Source of the DNA: Streptomyces minutiscleroticus
GTDB lineage: Bacteria > Actinomycetota > Actinomycetes > Streptomycetales > Streptomycetaceae
Reading direction: 5' to 3'
NCBI RefSeq assembly: GCF_014650875.1
Contig: NZ_BMVU01000037.1
Coordinates: forward strand, 1 to 64,000
DNA: 64,000 nt
Part shown: positions 23,934 through 32,288 of the stretch, piece by piece
Layout of the letters: every line of letters starts with the position of its first letter
Position numbering within the stretch: position 1 is the first letter of the stretch
The notes under the pieces: model-generated
The model's database searches: none
Seen by the model: only the letters and a program-made list of their open reading frames with translations
Told to the model about the DNA's origin: nothing
Program-made: the position numbers and the translations under genes

Positions 23934-26471
23934 TCACGACCAACGCATGCCGATGGCGGAGAGCCGCTCCACACGCTCCGGGGACAGCGACGCCGCGCGC
24001 GAGCGCTGATTGCTGATCCAGGCGCCCAGCTTGATCTGCTGCTCCTGACCGCCGCCCATGCCGTCGACGGTGATGCGTTCGACGTGCTTGCGCGGTACCC
24101 GCAGGTGTCCCTCGCGCTCGTAGAACTGCGTCGCGGCCGCCAGGTTGGTGGCCCACTTGTCGGCCTGCGTACGGCGCGGCCGCGGCTTCTCCTCGTCGCC
24201 GGCGGGTTCGATGCCGAGGACGTTCTCGAGCATCCACTGCTGACCGCCGGTGAGCTTGTCGAAGCCCAGGCGCTGAGCACGGACCCAGCGTCCGAGGTCC
24301 TCGCCCTGCCGCACGACGCCGCCCGGTTCCGCCGGCAGCGCACCGCCGTCGTGCAGGTGCCGGCGGACCAGGTGGAAGGCGCGCTGCCACTCCACCGGCC
24401 AGGCCGGGCACCAGGAGGGGTCGATCCCCTCCAACTGCTCACGCCGCTCTTCCGACAGTGCTCCGGTCGCCGATCCCACCGGCCCTCCGCCGGCGCGCCG
24501 CTGCTCGATCTCGTCGGCCCTGCGGGCGGCGGCGCGCTGGTTCTTCAGCCAGATACCCACCCGGTAGCCCTGGTAGGTGGCGTCCAGCGGGGCGAGCAGG
24601 TGCCCGTGTTCGGCGGCCCAGCCGCGGGCGGCGGCCAGGCCCTCTTCCCAGGCGACGTCGGAGTGGGACCAGACCATGCCCAGCTTCTCCAGCTGGGCCA
24701 CGCGGTCGGCGTCGAGGCGGCCGCGGGCATAGGAGCGGCGGGCGTCGGCCACCCACTGCCCCAGCGGGAACCGGGCGAGCGCGGCCGGCCACACCTCACC
24801 CTCACCCTCGCCGTGAGCCTCCGCTTCGGTGTCGGCGGGAACGCGGTAGGTGAAGGGCACCTTCAGATCCCCGTGCTCGCGGACGTAGATCACGGCGGCC
24901 TCGATGCCGCGCCGCCAGTGGGCATGCTCGGGATGCAGGACGCGCAGGTCGATGAAGGCCGCCAGAGCCGCCGGATCACGGGGCGTGGAGAACTTCAGCA
25001 GCGCCCTGGCCGGAGCACTGACCGCGGCCCGCCCCGCCCCCTCACCCTCATGCTCTGCTTCACCCTCGCCGTCACGGCCCTTGGGGGAGCGGCTCCGCAC
25101 CTGCTGTTCGGCGAGCTGCTCCACGAACCGCGCGTCGTGCGCCCGCAGGGCCTCCAGCAGCTTGGCCAGGCCGCCGTAGGCGCGGGAGGTGAGCATGCTG
25201 TCGGCCGTCTCCCCGGGCCCGAGCAGGACAGGGACGACCAGGGAGGCGGTCTTGCCCTCACCGGGCTGCAGGCGCAGCGCCCGCCCGACGGCCTGGACCA
25301 GGTCGGGCATGGAGCCGCGCACGTCGGCGAAGTACACCGAGTCGCAGCTCCTGATGTCGACGCCCTCTCCGAGCACCTTCACCGAGCCCAGGAAGCTCTT
25401 CTCCACCACCGTGCCGTCACCGGCGGTGCCACCGGCGAACTCGGCGAGCACCCGCCGCCGGTGCAGCGGCTTGTGCTCGCCGTACAGCCAGTCGGCCCAC
25501 ACCGTCCTCGGATACAGCTCAGGATCGTCGGCATGCAGCTTGGCGGCGACGTCGGGCAGGCCGGCCGCGAACGCCTCGGCCTCCTTGACCTGATGGTGGA
25601 AGACCAGCGTGCGCTTGAAGCCCTCCTCGGCGGAGGCCTTCACCAGCGCCGTCTGCAGCGCGGCGAGCCGCGCCCCGCGCACGGCCTCGGAGCGCCCGTC
25701 CTCACCCAGCAGCTGGGCGGCCTGGAGGTGGGTGTCGGTGACGTCGACGCACACCACCTGATACGGCGCGCAGATCCCCCGGTCGATGGCCTCCGAGAGC
25801 GTGAGGGTGTAGCAGCGGCCGCCGAACGGCGAGGCCGGATCGTCCTCCATGGAGGCCACCAGCTCACCCGGAACGCCCCGCTCCTGGCCGGCGTCCTCGT
25901 CGAGCTGCCACAGCCGCGGCGTGGCCGTCATGTACAGCCGCCGCAGAGCGGGGACGCGGGCGTTGTCGTGCACGACCGCCCACGGCTTTCCGATCCGCCC
26001 GGAGGTGCGGTGCGCCTCGTCGACCACGATCAGATCCCAGCCGGGCAGGCCGGCGGCGTGCGCGCGCTCCAGTGTGCCCAGCCCGAGCGAGGCGTACGTG
26101 GCGAACACCGTCACCTTGTCGAAGGGGCGCACCCAGGCGACCAGCTCGCCCACGTCCGTGGTGTTCGGGAAAGAGGTCTGCGGCCCGCGCAGGGAGGAGA
26201 CCCCGATCATCGGCCCCGTCCGGCCGCCCCGGCGCCAAGCGGCCTCCGTCTGCGCCAGCAGATCCAGCGAGGGCACCAATACCAGCACCCGGCCCGCCCG
26301 CAGCTCCTCCGCACTGCGCACGGCGACCAGGGTCTTGCCGGAGCCGGTCGCCATGACCACCTGCGTGCGCAGACCGCGCGCCGGCACCCGTCCGTCCCCG
26401 GGCGCCTCCAGCGCGCGCAGCACCGCGTCGACGGCCTCCCGCTGGTGCGGGCGCAGGGACATGCTCGTCAT
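23934..26471 (-). CDS. DEAD/DEAH superfamily 2 helicase with helicase-associated repeats
   Basis: 845 residues from an ATG at 26471 that overlaps the upstream stop (ATGA). The N-terminal half is an SF2 motor: LRPHQREAVDAVL (Q-type), MATGSGKT (Walker A), VVDEAHRTSG (DEAH), YMTATPR (motif III) and LVQAVGRALRL (motif VI). After residue about 520 come four helicase-associated repeats with conserved Trp and GxWVxxxR patterns (LGQWVADARRSYARG, GIWLKNQRAA, LGRWVRAQRLG, LGAWISNQRSRA). Such repeat-bearing helicases are abundant in Streptomyces and on their linear plasmids. The biological role is undefined; DNA translocation or defence are possibilities. Tightly coupled to the gene at 26995. Confidence 0.9.
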   Translation of the reverse strand: MTSMSLRPHQREAVDAVLRALEAPGDGRVPARGLRTQVVMATGSGKTLVAVRSAEELRAGRVLVLVPSLDLLAQTEAAWRRGGRTGPMIGVSSLRGPQTSFPNTTDVGELVAWVRPFDKVTVFATYASLGLGTLERAHAAGLPGWDLIVVDEAHRTSGRIGKPWAVVHDNARVPALRRLYMTATPRLWQLDEDAGQERGVPGELVASMEDDPASPFGGRCYTLTLSEAIDRGICAPYQVVCVDVTDTHLQAAQLLGEDGRSEAVRGARLAALQTALVKASAEEGFKRTLVFHHQVKEAEAFAAGLPDVAAKLHADDPELYPRTVWADWLYGEHKPLHRRRVLAEFAGGTAGDGTVVEKSFLGSVKVLGEGVDIRSCDSVYFADVRGSMPDLVQAVGRALRLQPGEGKTASLVVPVLLGPGETADSMLTSRAYGGLAKLLEALRAHDARFVEQLAEQQVRSRSPKGRDGEGEAEHEGEGAGRAAVSAPARALLKFSTPRDPAALAAFIDLRVLHPEHAHWRRGIEAAVIYVREHGDLKVPFTYRVPADTEAEAHGEGEGEVWPAALARFPLGQWVADARRSYARGRLDADRVAQLEKLGMVWSHSDVAWEEGLAAARGWAAEHGHLLAPLDATYQGYRVGIWLKNQRAAARRADEIEQRRAGGGPVGSATGALSEERREQLEGIDPSWCPAWPVEWQRAFHLVRRHLHDGGALPAEPGGVVRQGEDLGRWVRAQRLGFDKLTGGQQWMLENVLGIEPAGDEEKPRPRRTQADKWATNLAAATQFYEREGHLRVPRKHVERITVDGMGGGQEQQIKLGAWISNQRSRAASLSPERVERLSAIGMRWS

Positions 26472-26995
26472 CGCGTCGCTCCGTCGTCCGTGCGGTCGTG
26501 ACCGGTCATGGGCGTGCGGGGAGAAGGTCGGTGGGTGCCGGCGGCCCACTGTTCCAGAGCGTCCGGCGGGTTGCTCAGCAGTGCTCTGCGGCGGGACTGG
26601 GCCGTGGCGCGGCTGCTCAGGTGCATGGCCCTGGCCAGGGCGCTGTGCGAGCCGCGCCGGGCATGGAACGCGCGCACCGCGGCGTTGCGGGCGCCGGTCA
26701 GCCTCTCCAACAGCGTTGTGGTGCCGTCGATGGCGTCCGTGAGGTCGTCCACGGAGGCGTCGCCGGTGCGGAGTCGCGCGATGCCGTGCAGCGCGGTGCC
26801 GAGCAGCGCGGCCAGGGCTTCGGCGTCGGCGCCCAGGGCGTGGGCGTCGGCGGCCGTCAGCGGAACGGTCGGAGGACGGTCATGGTCGCTGCGGGAAGTG
26901 TCGCTCACAGGACCTCGTTCCTCGGGCAACGGCGCAGGGCGGTCCGGCCCTTCGCCGGGACGGTCGCGGATCGCGCGGCTGGAGGTGACACACAT
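26468..26995 (-). CDS. Helicase-operon partner protein, unrecognised
   Basis: 175 residues from an ATG at 26995 preceded at ideal distance by GGGAGGTGG; a GTG at 26908 is an alternative giving 146 residues. The N-terminus is Pro/Arg/Asp-rich, the middle is helical with AALLGTALHGIARLRTGD and DDLTDAIDGTTTLLERL, then a basic helical stretch (AMHLSSRATAQSRRRALL) that may contact nucleic acid. Stop and helicase start overlap, implying equal synthesis. It may load or regulate the helicase. No family recognised. Confidence 0.7.
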   Translation of the reverse strand: MCVTSSRAIRDRPGEGPDRPAPLPEERGPVSDTSRSDHDRPPTVPLTAADAHALGADAEALAALLGTALHGIARLRTGDASVDDLTDAIDGTTTLLERLTGARNAAVRAFHARRGSHSALARAMHLSSRATAQSRRRALLSNPPDALEQWAAGTHRPSPRTPMTGHDRTDDGATR

Positions 26996-27013
26996 GGTGA
27001 GCCACCTCCCGGT

Positions 27014-27090
27014 GTATGACAACACATACCGTACGAGACTTCATACGGATGGAAGGCGGGTCGCCTGTGATTTTTCGAGTCGTGCTCGAA
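27014..27090 (-). promoter_or_regulatory. Inverted-repeat cluster upstream of the helicase operon
   Basis: An AT-richer patch with GTATG (27014-27018) / CATAC (27025-27029), then CCGTA (27029-27033) / TACGG (27044-27048), plus TTCGAG (27074-27079) / CTCGAA (27085-27090). The GTATG half-sites recur in both orientations within 34 bases, as in operators for dimeric HTH repressors. It lies just upstream of the coupled pair. No regulator gene is adjacent. Confidence 0.5.
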
Positions 27091-27161
27091 TCGGCCCGCG
27101 CTCAGTAAGGCCGCTTCTTCACCGCCCCCGTCTGGAAGACCGGCGGCTGGGAGGCGCGAAG

Positions 27162-27195
27162 CGCCCGGGGCAGGCTGACACGCCTGCCCCGGGCG
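27162..27195 (-). terminator. Hairpin terminator downstream of the old yellow enzyme gene
   Basis: Perfect 14-base arms CGCCCGGGGCAGGC (27162-27175) and its complement (27182-27195) with a 6-base loop, no T-tract. Confidence 0.7.
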
Positions 27196-27347
27196 ACTGC
27201 CTCACCTTTGCCGGGCGGCCCGGGTTTTGACGTACTGCCGCCTTCGGTGGCCGCCGGTGCCCCGGACGCCGGCGAGCGGTCGGGCCGCACTCCCACGTCC
27301 CTGCCCGGTGGGCTGGACAGCGACGCTCAACGGAGGAGGGCGAACTT

Positions 27348-28469
27348 TCAGTCCAGGGTCTTGAGCGCGTCGGTGCTGAACGGCGTGAGGTCGCTCTCCT
27401 TGCCGTTGAGGACCTTGTCCGCCCATTCCGGGTCCGCCAGCAACGCGCGGCCGACGGCGACGAGGTCGAACTCGTCCCGCTCCAGGCGCTCCAGGAGGCC
27501 TTCGACGCTCTCCACTCCGACCCGCGTCCCGGGAGCGAAGGAGGTGGGGTCGAAGGCGGCGTCCAGCCCTACGGAACCGACCGTGATGACGGGCTTGCCG
27601 GTGAGCTTCTTGGTCCAGCCCGCCATGTTCAGGTCGAGGCCGGTCTCGGGGAACTCGGGCTCCCAGTAGCGGCGGGTCGAGGCGTGGAAGGCGTCGACGC
27701 CGGCTCGGGCCAGCGGCTCCAGCAGCGCCTGGAGCTCGTCCGGGCCGGTGGCGAGTTTGGCGTCGTAGTTGTCGGCCTTCCACTGGGAGTAGCGCAGGAT
27801 CACCGGGAAGTCCGGCGAGACCCGTTCGCGGACGGCGGCGACGATGTCGGCGGCGAACTTGGTGCGGGACAGCGGGTCGCCGCCGTAGGCGTCGGTCCGG
27901 CGGTTGGTCCGCTCCCAGAGGAACTCGTCGATGAGGTAGCCGTGCGCGCCGTGCAGTTCGATGCCGTCGAAGCCGATGCGTTCGGCTTCCCGCGCGGCCT
28001 CGGCGAAGGCCAGGATGATCTTGTCGATGTCGGCGAGGGAGAGCGTCTCGCCCGCACCGTGGGTGCCGTCGAGCGCGATGCCGGACGGGCCGACCGACGG
28101 GGCCTCGGTGAACGGCGGGTTCCCGGCCCGGCGGGTGATGCCGACGTGCCACAGCTGGGGCATGATCCGACCGCCCTCGGCGTGCACCGCGTCGACGACC
28201 CGGCGCCATCCGGCGAGCTGCTCCTCGCCGTGGAAGCGCGGCACGCTCTCCACGTCACCGGCGCTCGGGTGGTCGATGTAGGTGCCTTCAGTGATGATCA
28301 GGCCCGTTCCGGCCGCGGCGCGGCGGGCGTAGTAGGCGGCGACGTCGTCTCCCGGGATGCCGCCGGGGGACTGGGCCCGCGTCATGGGGGCCATCACGAT
28401 CCGGTTCCGCAGTTCGGCCGAGCCCAGCGTGAAGGGCCTGGCGAGGTACTGGGCCGCGCGAGAAGTCAT
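27348..28469 (-). CDS. Old yellow enzyme family ene-reductase
   Basis: 373 residues from the ATG at 28469; upstream in-frame codons read into the regulatory region. Family motifs: LRNRIVMAPMTRAQSP, QLWHVGITRRAG, the substrate/FMN signature HGAHGYLIDEFLWERTNRR, DAYGG, ILRYSQWK and LVAVGRALLADPEW. FMN-dependent, NAD(P)H-driven reduction of activated C=C bonds in quinones, enals or nitro-compounds. Cytoplasmic. It is divergent from an Rrf2 regulator across an AT-rich, palindrome-bearing gap, implying induction by electrophiles or redox stress. Confidence 0.92.
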   Translation of the reverse strand: MTSRAAQYLARPFTLGSAELRNRIVMAPMTRAQSPGGIPGDDVAAYYARRAAAGTGLIITEGTYIDHPSAGDVESVPRFHGEEQLAGWRRVVDAVHAEGGRIMPQLWHVGITRRAGNPPFTEAPSVGPSGIALDGTHGAGETLSLADIDKIILAFAEAAREAERIGFDGIELHGAHGYLIDEFLWERTNRRTDAYGGDPLSRTKFAADIVAAVRERVSPDFPVILRYSQWKADNYDAKLATGPDELQALLEPLARAGVDAFHASTRRYWEPEFPETGLDLNMAGWTKKLTGKPVITVGSVGLDAAFDPTSFAPGTRVGVESVEGLLERLERDEFDLVAVGRALLADPEWADKVLNGKESDLTPFSTDALKTLD

Positions 28470-28500
28470 GGCGTCGTACTCCTGAGGGAGAGGCAATAAT

Positions 28501-28558
28501 ATGTGCTCGTTAAAAATACACATCGCCGGTGAAAGTGCAACTGTGTTGAGTACACTTT
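28501..28558. promoter_or_regulatory. Operators between old yellow enzyme and Rrf2 genes
   Basis: Two inverted repeats in an AT-rich gap: ATGTG (28501-28505) / CACAT (28519-28523), and AAAGTG (28532-28537) / CACTTT (28553-28558) enclosing CAAC-TGT-GTTG. Placed between divergent starts, they probably bind the Rrf2 protein. Confidence 0.55.
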
Positions 28559-28603
28559 AAGGCGGGGTGGCGATGTTCGATATGCTTCGTCCGAGAGGAA
28601 AGG

Positions 28604-29068
28604 GTGGTGCTCCACGTGCTGGACGTCAGGTTCTCCAGCGCCCTGACCACGCTGCTGTTCCTCGCCGTCGCGGCCGAGGAGGGGTCCGCGCTGGTGAGTT
28701 CCACGCAGCTCGCCGAGCGACTGGGCACCAACCCCAGCCTGGTCCGCAAGATGGTGGCCTCGCTCGCCAAAGAGGGCCTGGTCGAGTCGGTGATGGGGCG
28801 TACGGGCGGCACGAGGCTGGCCCGGACCCCGCAGGACATCCCGCTCACCGAGGTCTACCTCTGCGCGGTCGGCGACAAGCCGTTGTGGACCTGCCGTCCC
28901 GAGGGCGAACACGAATACCGGGTGTCGACGCGCGCCGCCGCCTACTTCGAGCGACTGACCGAGCGGGCCGAGCAGGCCGTGCTCAGGACGCTGGGCGATC
29001 AGACGCTCGCCGACGCCCTGCACGAGATGCGCTGCTCGGAGCACTCGCAGCCCGAACCGCGGAAGTAG
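28604..29068 (+). CDS. Rrf2-family transcription regulator
   Basis: 154 residues (GTG at 28604; GTG at 28607 or 28616 also possible, the last being well spaced from AGAGGAAAGG). Winged-helix signature ALTTLLFLAVAAEEGS, STQLAERLGTNPSLVRKMVA, LAKEGLVESVMGRTGGTRLA. The three clustered cysteines that bind Fe-S in IscR/NsrR are absent; Cys occur only singly (YLCAVGD, WTCRPEG, MRCSEH). It therefore probably senses by cysteine modification, as YwnA/HypR-type relatives do, fitting control of the divergent ene-reductase. Confidence 0.85.
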   Translation: MVLHVLDVRFSSALTTLLFLAVAAEEGSALVSSTQLAERLGTNPSLVRKMVASLAKEGLVESVMGRTGGTRLARTPQDIPLTEVYLCAVGDKPLWTCRPEGEHEYRVSTRAAAYFERLTERAEQAVLRTLGDQTLADALHEMRCSEHSQPEPRK

Positions 29069-29289
29069 CCCCCACCGCGGACCGGGTCCGCCCCTTCGCT
29101 CCGGGCCCGTTGCGCGATCCCCCGCCGAGGGCTCCGTCAGGAAAGACCGGGATCGGTCCCCGGCGCCCTTCTGTGCCCTGTGGGCGGCCGAACCCGGGAG
29201 CACGGCCCGTCACGGCATAGGAGTGATCACCTGAAGCCCGCTCGCGGGAGGGCGGCTGTCGGGTCGCCCACGCCAGGACATCGGCCTGC

Positions 29290-30306
29290 CGCCTCCCCCA
29301 CCGGCCCGGCAGCGCCTGGCCGACCGCTTCGGCATGTCCCTGCCGATCAGTCAGCGCAGGCTTCAGACGGCCGAGGCCCTCGCCCGCTTGTCCGCCGCCA
29401 ACGGCGTCTCCCGGATATGTGGTCCCCGCCGGCCCGGGGCGTGCCGGCCGGCCCGCGGCAGATCCGCCGCGCCGCCGCCCGCGTCGTCGACGGGAACGCC
29501 TTCAACCTGGACTACCCGCTGGACGCCTTCGACCCGCCCATGTCCAGGGCCCGCGGCATCCCCGAGCACCGCATCACCGCCAAGCACGACCAGGCCCGTG
29601 ACGACGTCCTGGACAATTTCCACCTGCAGGCCACCACCCAGATCGACGGCCTGCGGCACCGCCGCGCCTCCGGTCACGGCTTCTACAACGGTGTCCCCGA
29701 CGACGAGATCCGCCCGCGCTCACCGCGCCTGGGCGTCCAGCTGTGGGCCGACGTCCCCCTCGCCGGCCGCGGCCTCCTGATCGATGTCGACGGCCTGCTC
29801 CGCGACCGCGGCACACCGCTCCACCACCCCGACGGCCCCGCCCTCACCACCGACCTCCTCGACGACGCGCTGGCCCGCCAGAACTGCCGGACCGAACCGG
29901 GCGACCTCGTGCTCGTCCACACCGGACGGGCCGACTGGTACCTCACCGCCGACCCCGAGGAACGTGCCCGGACCCGCGCCGCGCCACCGGCTTCGCCCGG
30001 AGCCGCACCTTCGCCGCCTGGTGCTGGGACCACCGCATCGCCCTGATGGCCACCGACACCTTCGCCGTGGAAGTCCTGCCCGTCCTGCCCGGCAGCGACT
30101 TCCACCACAGCGCACCCGAGGACGACGGCATGGTGCACCAGGAACTGATCGCGAAACTGGGCCTGCCTCTCGGCGAACTGTGGAACCTCACCGGCCTCGC
30201 CCGGGACTGCCGCGCCACCGGCCGCTGGGACAGCCTTCTCACCGTCAAGCCCCTCCACCTGACCGGAGGGGTCGGCTCACCCGCCAACGCCACAGCCCTA
30301 CGGTGA
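29290..30306 (+). pseudogene. Cyclase family (kynurenine-formamidase-like) gene with frameshifts
   Basis: The coding signature spans three frames. A first segment reads SLPISQRRLQTAEALARLSA; a second, from about 29485, reads VVDGNAFNLDYPLDAFDPPM, DDVLDNFHLQATTQIDGL, RRASGHGFYNGVP and DLVLVHTGRADWYL. After about 29980 the frame shifts to ATGFARSRTFAAWCWDHRI, MATDTFAVEVLPVLPG and HQELIAKLGLPLGELWNL to a stop at 30304-30306. The HLQATTQIDGLRH segment corresponds to the metal-site region of the cyclase superfamily (usually HxGTHxD). At least one indel near 29980, and probably another near 29400-29480, break it. Intact relatives hydrolyse amides or lactones. Confidence 0.75.
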
Positions 30307-30324
30307 CCCTTCCACTGCGAGGGC

Positions 30325-30359
30325 TTCACCCCCGCCCTGTCGGTAAGGGCGGGGGTGAA
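30325..30359. terminator. Bidirectional hairpin terminator
   Basis: Perfect 14-base arms TTCACCCCCGCCCT (30325-30338) and complement (30346-30359), 7-base loop, between the plus-strand cyclase relic and the minus-strand VOC gene. Confidence 0.75.
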
Positions 30360-30435
30360 TGCCTTCAGCAAGCGCCGGCTCGCCGTGAGTGGGAACGGGC
30401 CCGGGCGGTGAGGACGACGGTCGCGGCCTTCGTGG

Positions 30436-30807
30436 TCAGGCTCCGTGCACGGTGAGCCGGTAGCCCTCGGGGCCGGTGAAGGTGAACGCCGGCCCGAAGG
30501 GGGTGTCCTGCAGCGGGGTGACGTCCTGCGTGCCGGCCGCGACGAGTCGCTCGCGCAGCGTGGGGGCGTTGTCGGTGCGCAGCCACAGTGCCACGCCCAG
30601 GCCGGGACGTGCGGCGTCGTCCAGGTCGACGCCGGGCAGCGGCTCGCGGACGGCGAACGGGATCGGGGCGGTGGCGAAGACGACCGCGTTGGCCGGTCCA
30701 CCGGGCGCCCGGCGCAGGCCGAGGTTGTCCTCGAAGAACGCGGCCGCGGCCGGTACGTCCCTGACCTGCAGGGCGATGAAATCGGGGCCTTCGACGGTGG
30801 CGCTCAT
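30436..30807 (-). CDS. VOC (glyoxalase/bleomycin-resistance fold) protein
   Basis: 123 residues: DFIALQVRDVPAAAAFFEDN, LGVALWLRTDNAPTLRERL, GPAFTFTGPEGYRLTV. The single betaalphabetabetabeta pair-module architecture and length are typical of the vicinal-oxygen-chelate family, which includes glyoxalases, dioxygenases and drug-binding proteins. The metal ligand set is incomplete by eye. It is divergent from a MarR gene with two matching operators and a good promoter (-35 TTGACA, -10 TATCGT). It therefore probably handles the small molecule sensed by that MarR. Confidence 0.85.
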   Translation of the reverse strand: MSATVEGPDFIALQVRDVPAAAAFFEDNLGLRRAPGGPANAVVFATAPIPFAVREPLPGVDLDDAARPGLGVALWLRTDNAPTLRERLVAAGTQDVTPLQDTPFGPAFTFTGPEGYRLTVHGA

Positions 30808-30840
30808 GGTGACTCCAGAAGGTGATCGGCGGCAACGTTG

Positions 30841-30902
30841 ATGTCAGAACTTTGACATGCGAGACGATAGGCGCCCTCTCTCGGTGTGTCAAAATGCTGA
30901 CA
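30841..30902. promoter_or_regulatory. Twin MarR operators and divergent promoter
   Basis: Site 1 ATGTCAgaacttTGACAT at 30841-30858; site 2 TGTCAaaatgcTGACA at 30887-30902; centres 45 bases apart. On the minus strand -35 TTGACA (30892-30887) and -10 TATCGT (30869-30864) with 17-base spacing drive the VOC gene. Site 2 covers that -35 and the marR start codon; site 1 covers the VOC transcription start. A CAAAAT at 30890-30895 may be the -10 of a leaderless marR transcript. Confidence 0.75.
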
Positions 30903-31363
30903 TGGAAGACCGTGCGCCAGTCCCTCCGCCCCATCCGGCCGAAGACGTCACCGAGCATGTGGGATACCGCCTCAAGAAGGCTTCGGCCGCCCTGCGCGGC
31001 GCCATGGACAAGGCCCTGCGCGAGCACGACCTCACCGTCCCGCAGTACTCCTGCCTGGAACTCCTCGATGAACAGCCCGGCCTGTCCAACGCCGACCTCG
31101 CCCGGGGCACCTTCGTCACCCGGCAGTCCGCCAACGTCGTCCTGCGCGGCCTCAAGGACGCCGGACTGATCACCCAGGCCACCAGCACCGACCACGGCCG
31201 GGCCCTGCCCATCCACCTCACCGCGGCCGGGCAGCAGCGCCTGCACGGCGCACGCAGCGCCGTCTACGCCATCGAACAACGCATGATCGAAAGCATCCCC
31301 GCGCAACGGATGACCGCCCTCCTGGCCGACCTCGACACGATGACCGAGGCCCTCGGCGCATGA
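30902..31363 (+). CDS. MarR-family transcription regulator
   Basis: 153 residues from the ATG at 30902; the frame stays open upstream to 30857 but that part covers the operator. Winged-helix core: YRLKKASAALRGAMDKAL, DLTVPQYSCLELL, LARGTFVTRQSANVVLRGL and the wing residues DHGRALPIHLT. The dimerising C-terminal helix is IEQRMIESIPAQRMTALL. MarR proteins usually repress themselves and a divergent gene, and release DNA on binding a phenolic or other small ligand. No ribosome site; the transcript is likely leaderless. Confidence 0.88.
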   Translation: MEDRAPVPPPHPAEDVTEHVGYRLKKASAALRGAMDKALREHDLTVPQYSCLELLDEQPGLSNADLARGTFVTRQSANVVLRGLKDAGLITQATSTDHGRALPIHLTAAGQQRLHGARSAVYAIEQRMIESIPAQRMTALLADLDTMTEALGA

Positions 31364-31712
31364 CCCCCACGGCCGCCCCGCCCTTGCCACGCAAGGCGTG
31401 GGGCGACCGTCGCGTCATCCCCCCGGAGGACCCCGACGACCTCCGGAGGACCGCGGCGTCGAGGCCCGGGCCGCGGACGGTGAGCTGCCGGTTCATCGGG
31501 CGGCGGTGGGTGTCGTCGATTCGGAGGCCCGCACCCGGCGGCCGGCCGCCTCGCCGTCGGGCGGGTCGGCCCGCCGGAATCTTGGCCGGCCGGAGCAGTG
31601 GCTCTGTCGGCGAGAACGGGGGCCTCGCGACGCCGGCAACCGGATACCGGCGCGGCCCGGGTACGCACAGGTACGCAAGGTGCCTTCCGGAGGAGGGAGC
31701 GATCGGACACCA

Positions 31713-31760
31713 CGCGGGTGCACGGCACGGCACGAGGGCTTGCCGTGCCGTGCACCCGCG
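31713..31760. terminator. Very strong bidirectional hairpin
   Basis: Perfect 20-base arms (31713-31732 and 31741-31760; left arm begins CGCGGGTGCACGG) with an 8-base loop. It ends 8 bases before the stop of the minus-strand VOC gene; marR converges from the other side, about 350 bases away. I see no gene in 31364-31712. Confidence 0.85.
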
Positions 31761-31768
31761 GCCGGGGA

Positions 31769-32191
31769 TCAGCCGGCGTAGGGGGTGGCGATGTCGAGCG
31801 TCCAGGTGACGCCGAAGCGGTCCTCGAGCATCCCGTAGAGCGGGGCCCACCCGGACGGGCCGAGGTCCGCGATGATCGTGGCGCCCTCGGACAGGGCCTT
31901 CCAGTAGCCGGTGATCTCCTCGGCGTCCTCGCCGCGGACCGAGACGAAGAACGGCCGGTCGCCCGCGTCGTACGTCTGGTTCTCGCGGACGTCGTAGGCC
32001 ATGACGTGGAAGCCGTTGTCGGCGCGGACCTCGCCCCACAGGATCCGGTCGGTGTCCGCCGGGTGCTCCACGTCCTGGGCCTGGCCGTAGGTGAACGCGA
32101 CGAGCCGCCCGCCGAACACCGACCGGTAGAACTCCAGCGCCTGGAGGGCCCTGTCCCGGAAGTTCAGATGCACGGTGGTGGTGATGCCCAT
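31769..32191 (-). CDS. PhnB-like VOC protein
   Basis: 140 residues: VHLNFRDRALQALEFYRSVF, GRLVAFTYGQAQDVEHP, ADTDRILWGEV, FFVSVRGEDAEEITGYWKAL, APLYGMLEDRFGVTWTLDI. This is the PhnB/3-demethylubiquinone-methyltransferase-like branch of the VOC fold, usually of unknown enzymology. Divergent from a WYL regulator 97 bases away, a pairing often seen in Streptomyces. Cytoplasmic. Confidence 0.85.
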   Translation of the reverse strand: MGITTTVHLNFRDRALQALEFYRSVFGGRLVAFTYGQAQDVEHPADTDRILWGEVRADNGFHVMAYDVRENQTYDAGDRPFFVSVRGEDAEEITGYWKALSEGATIIADLGPSGWAPLYGMLEDRFGVTWTLDIATPYAG

Positions 32192-32246
32192 GGTGTCTCT
32201 CCTGCTCGAACGGTGTGTTGCCGACAGGAGCGAGATTCACAGGGGT

Positions 32247-32267
32247 AGGTGCCAGGTTGTGTCACCT
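32247..32267. promoter_or_regulatory. Possible operator between VOC and WYL genes
   Basis: AGGTG (32247-32251) and CACCT (32263-32267), an 11-base-spaced inverted repeat just upstream of the WYL start. Weak evidence. Confidence 0.35.
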
Positions 32268-32288
32268 TGCTCGGGGAGAATCAGGCGC

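Noticed and set aside
30325..30359. Hairpin considered as an IS200/IS605 (TnpB-type) right end
   Set aside because: No transposase, TnpB gene or second end nearby; its place between converging genes explains it better as a terminator.
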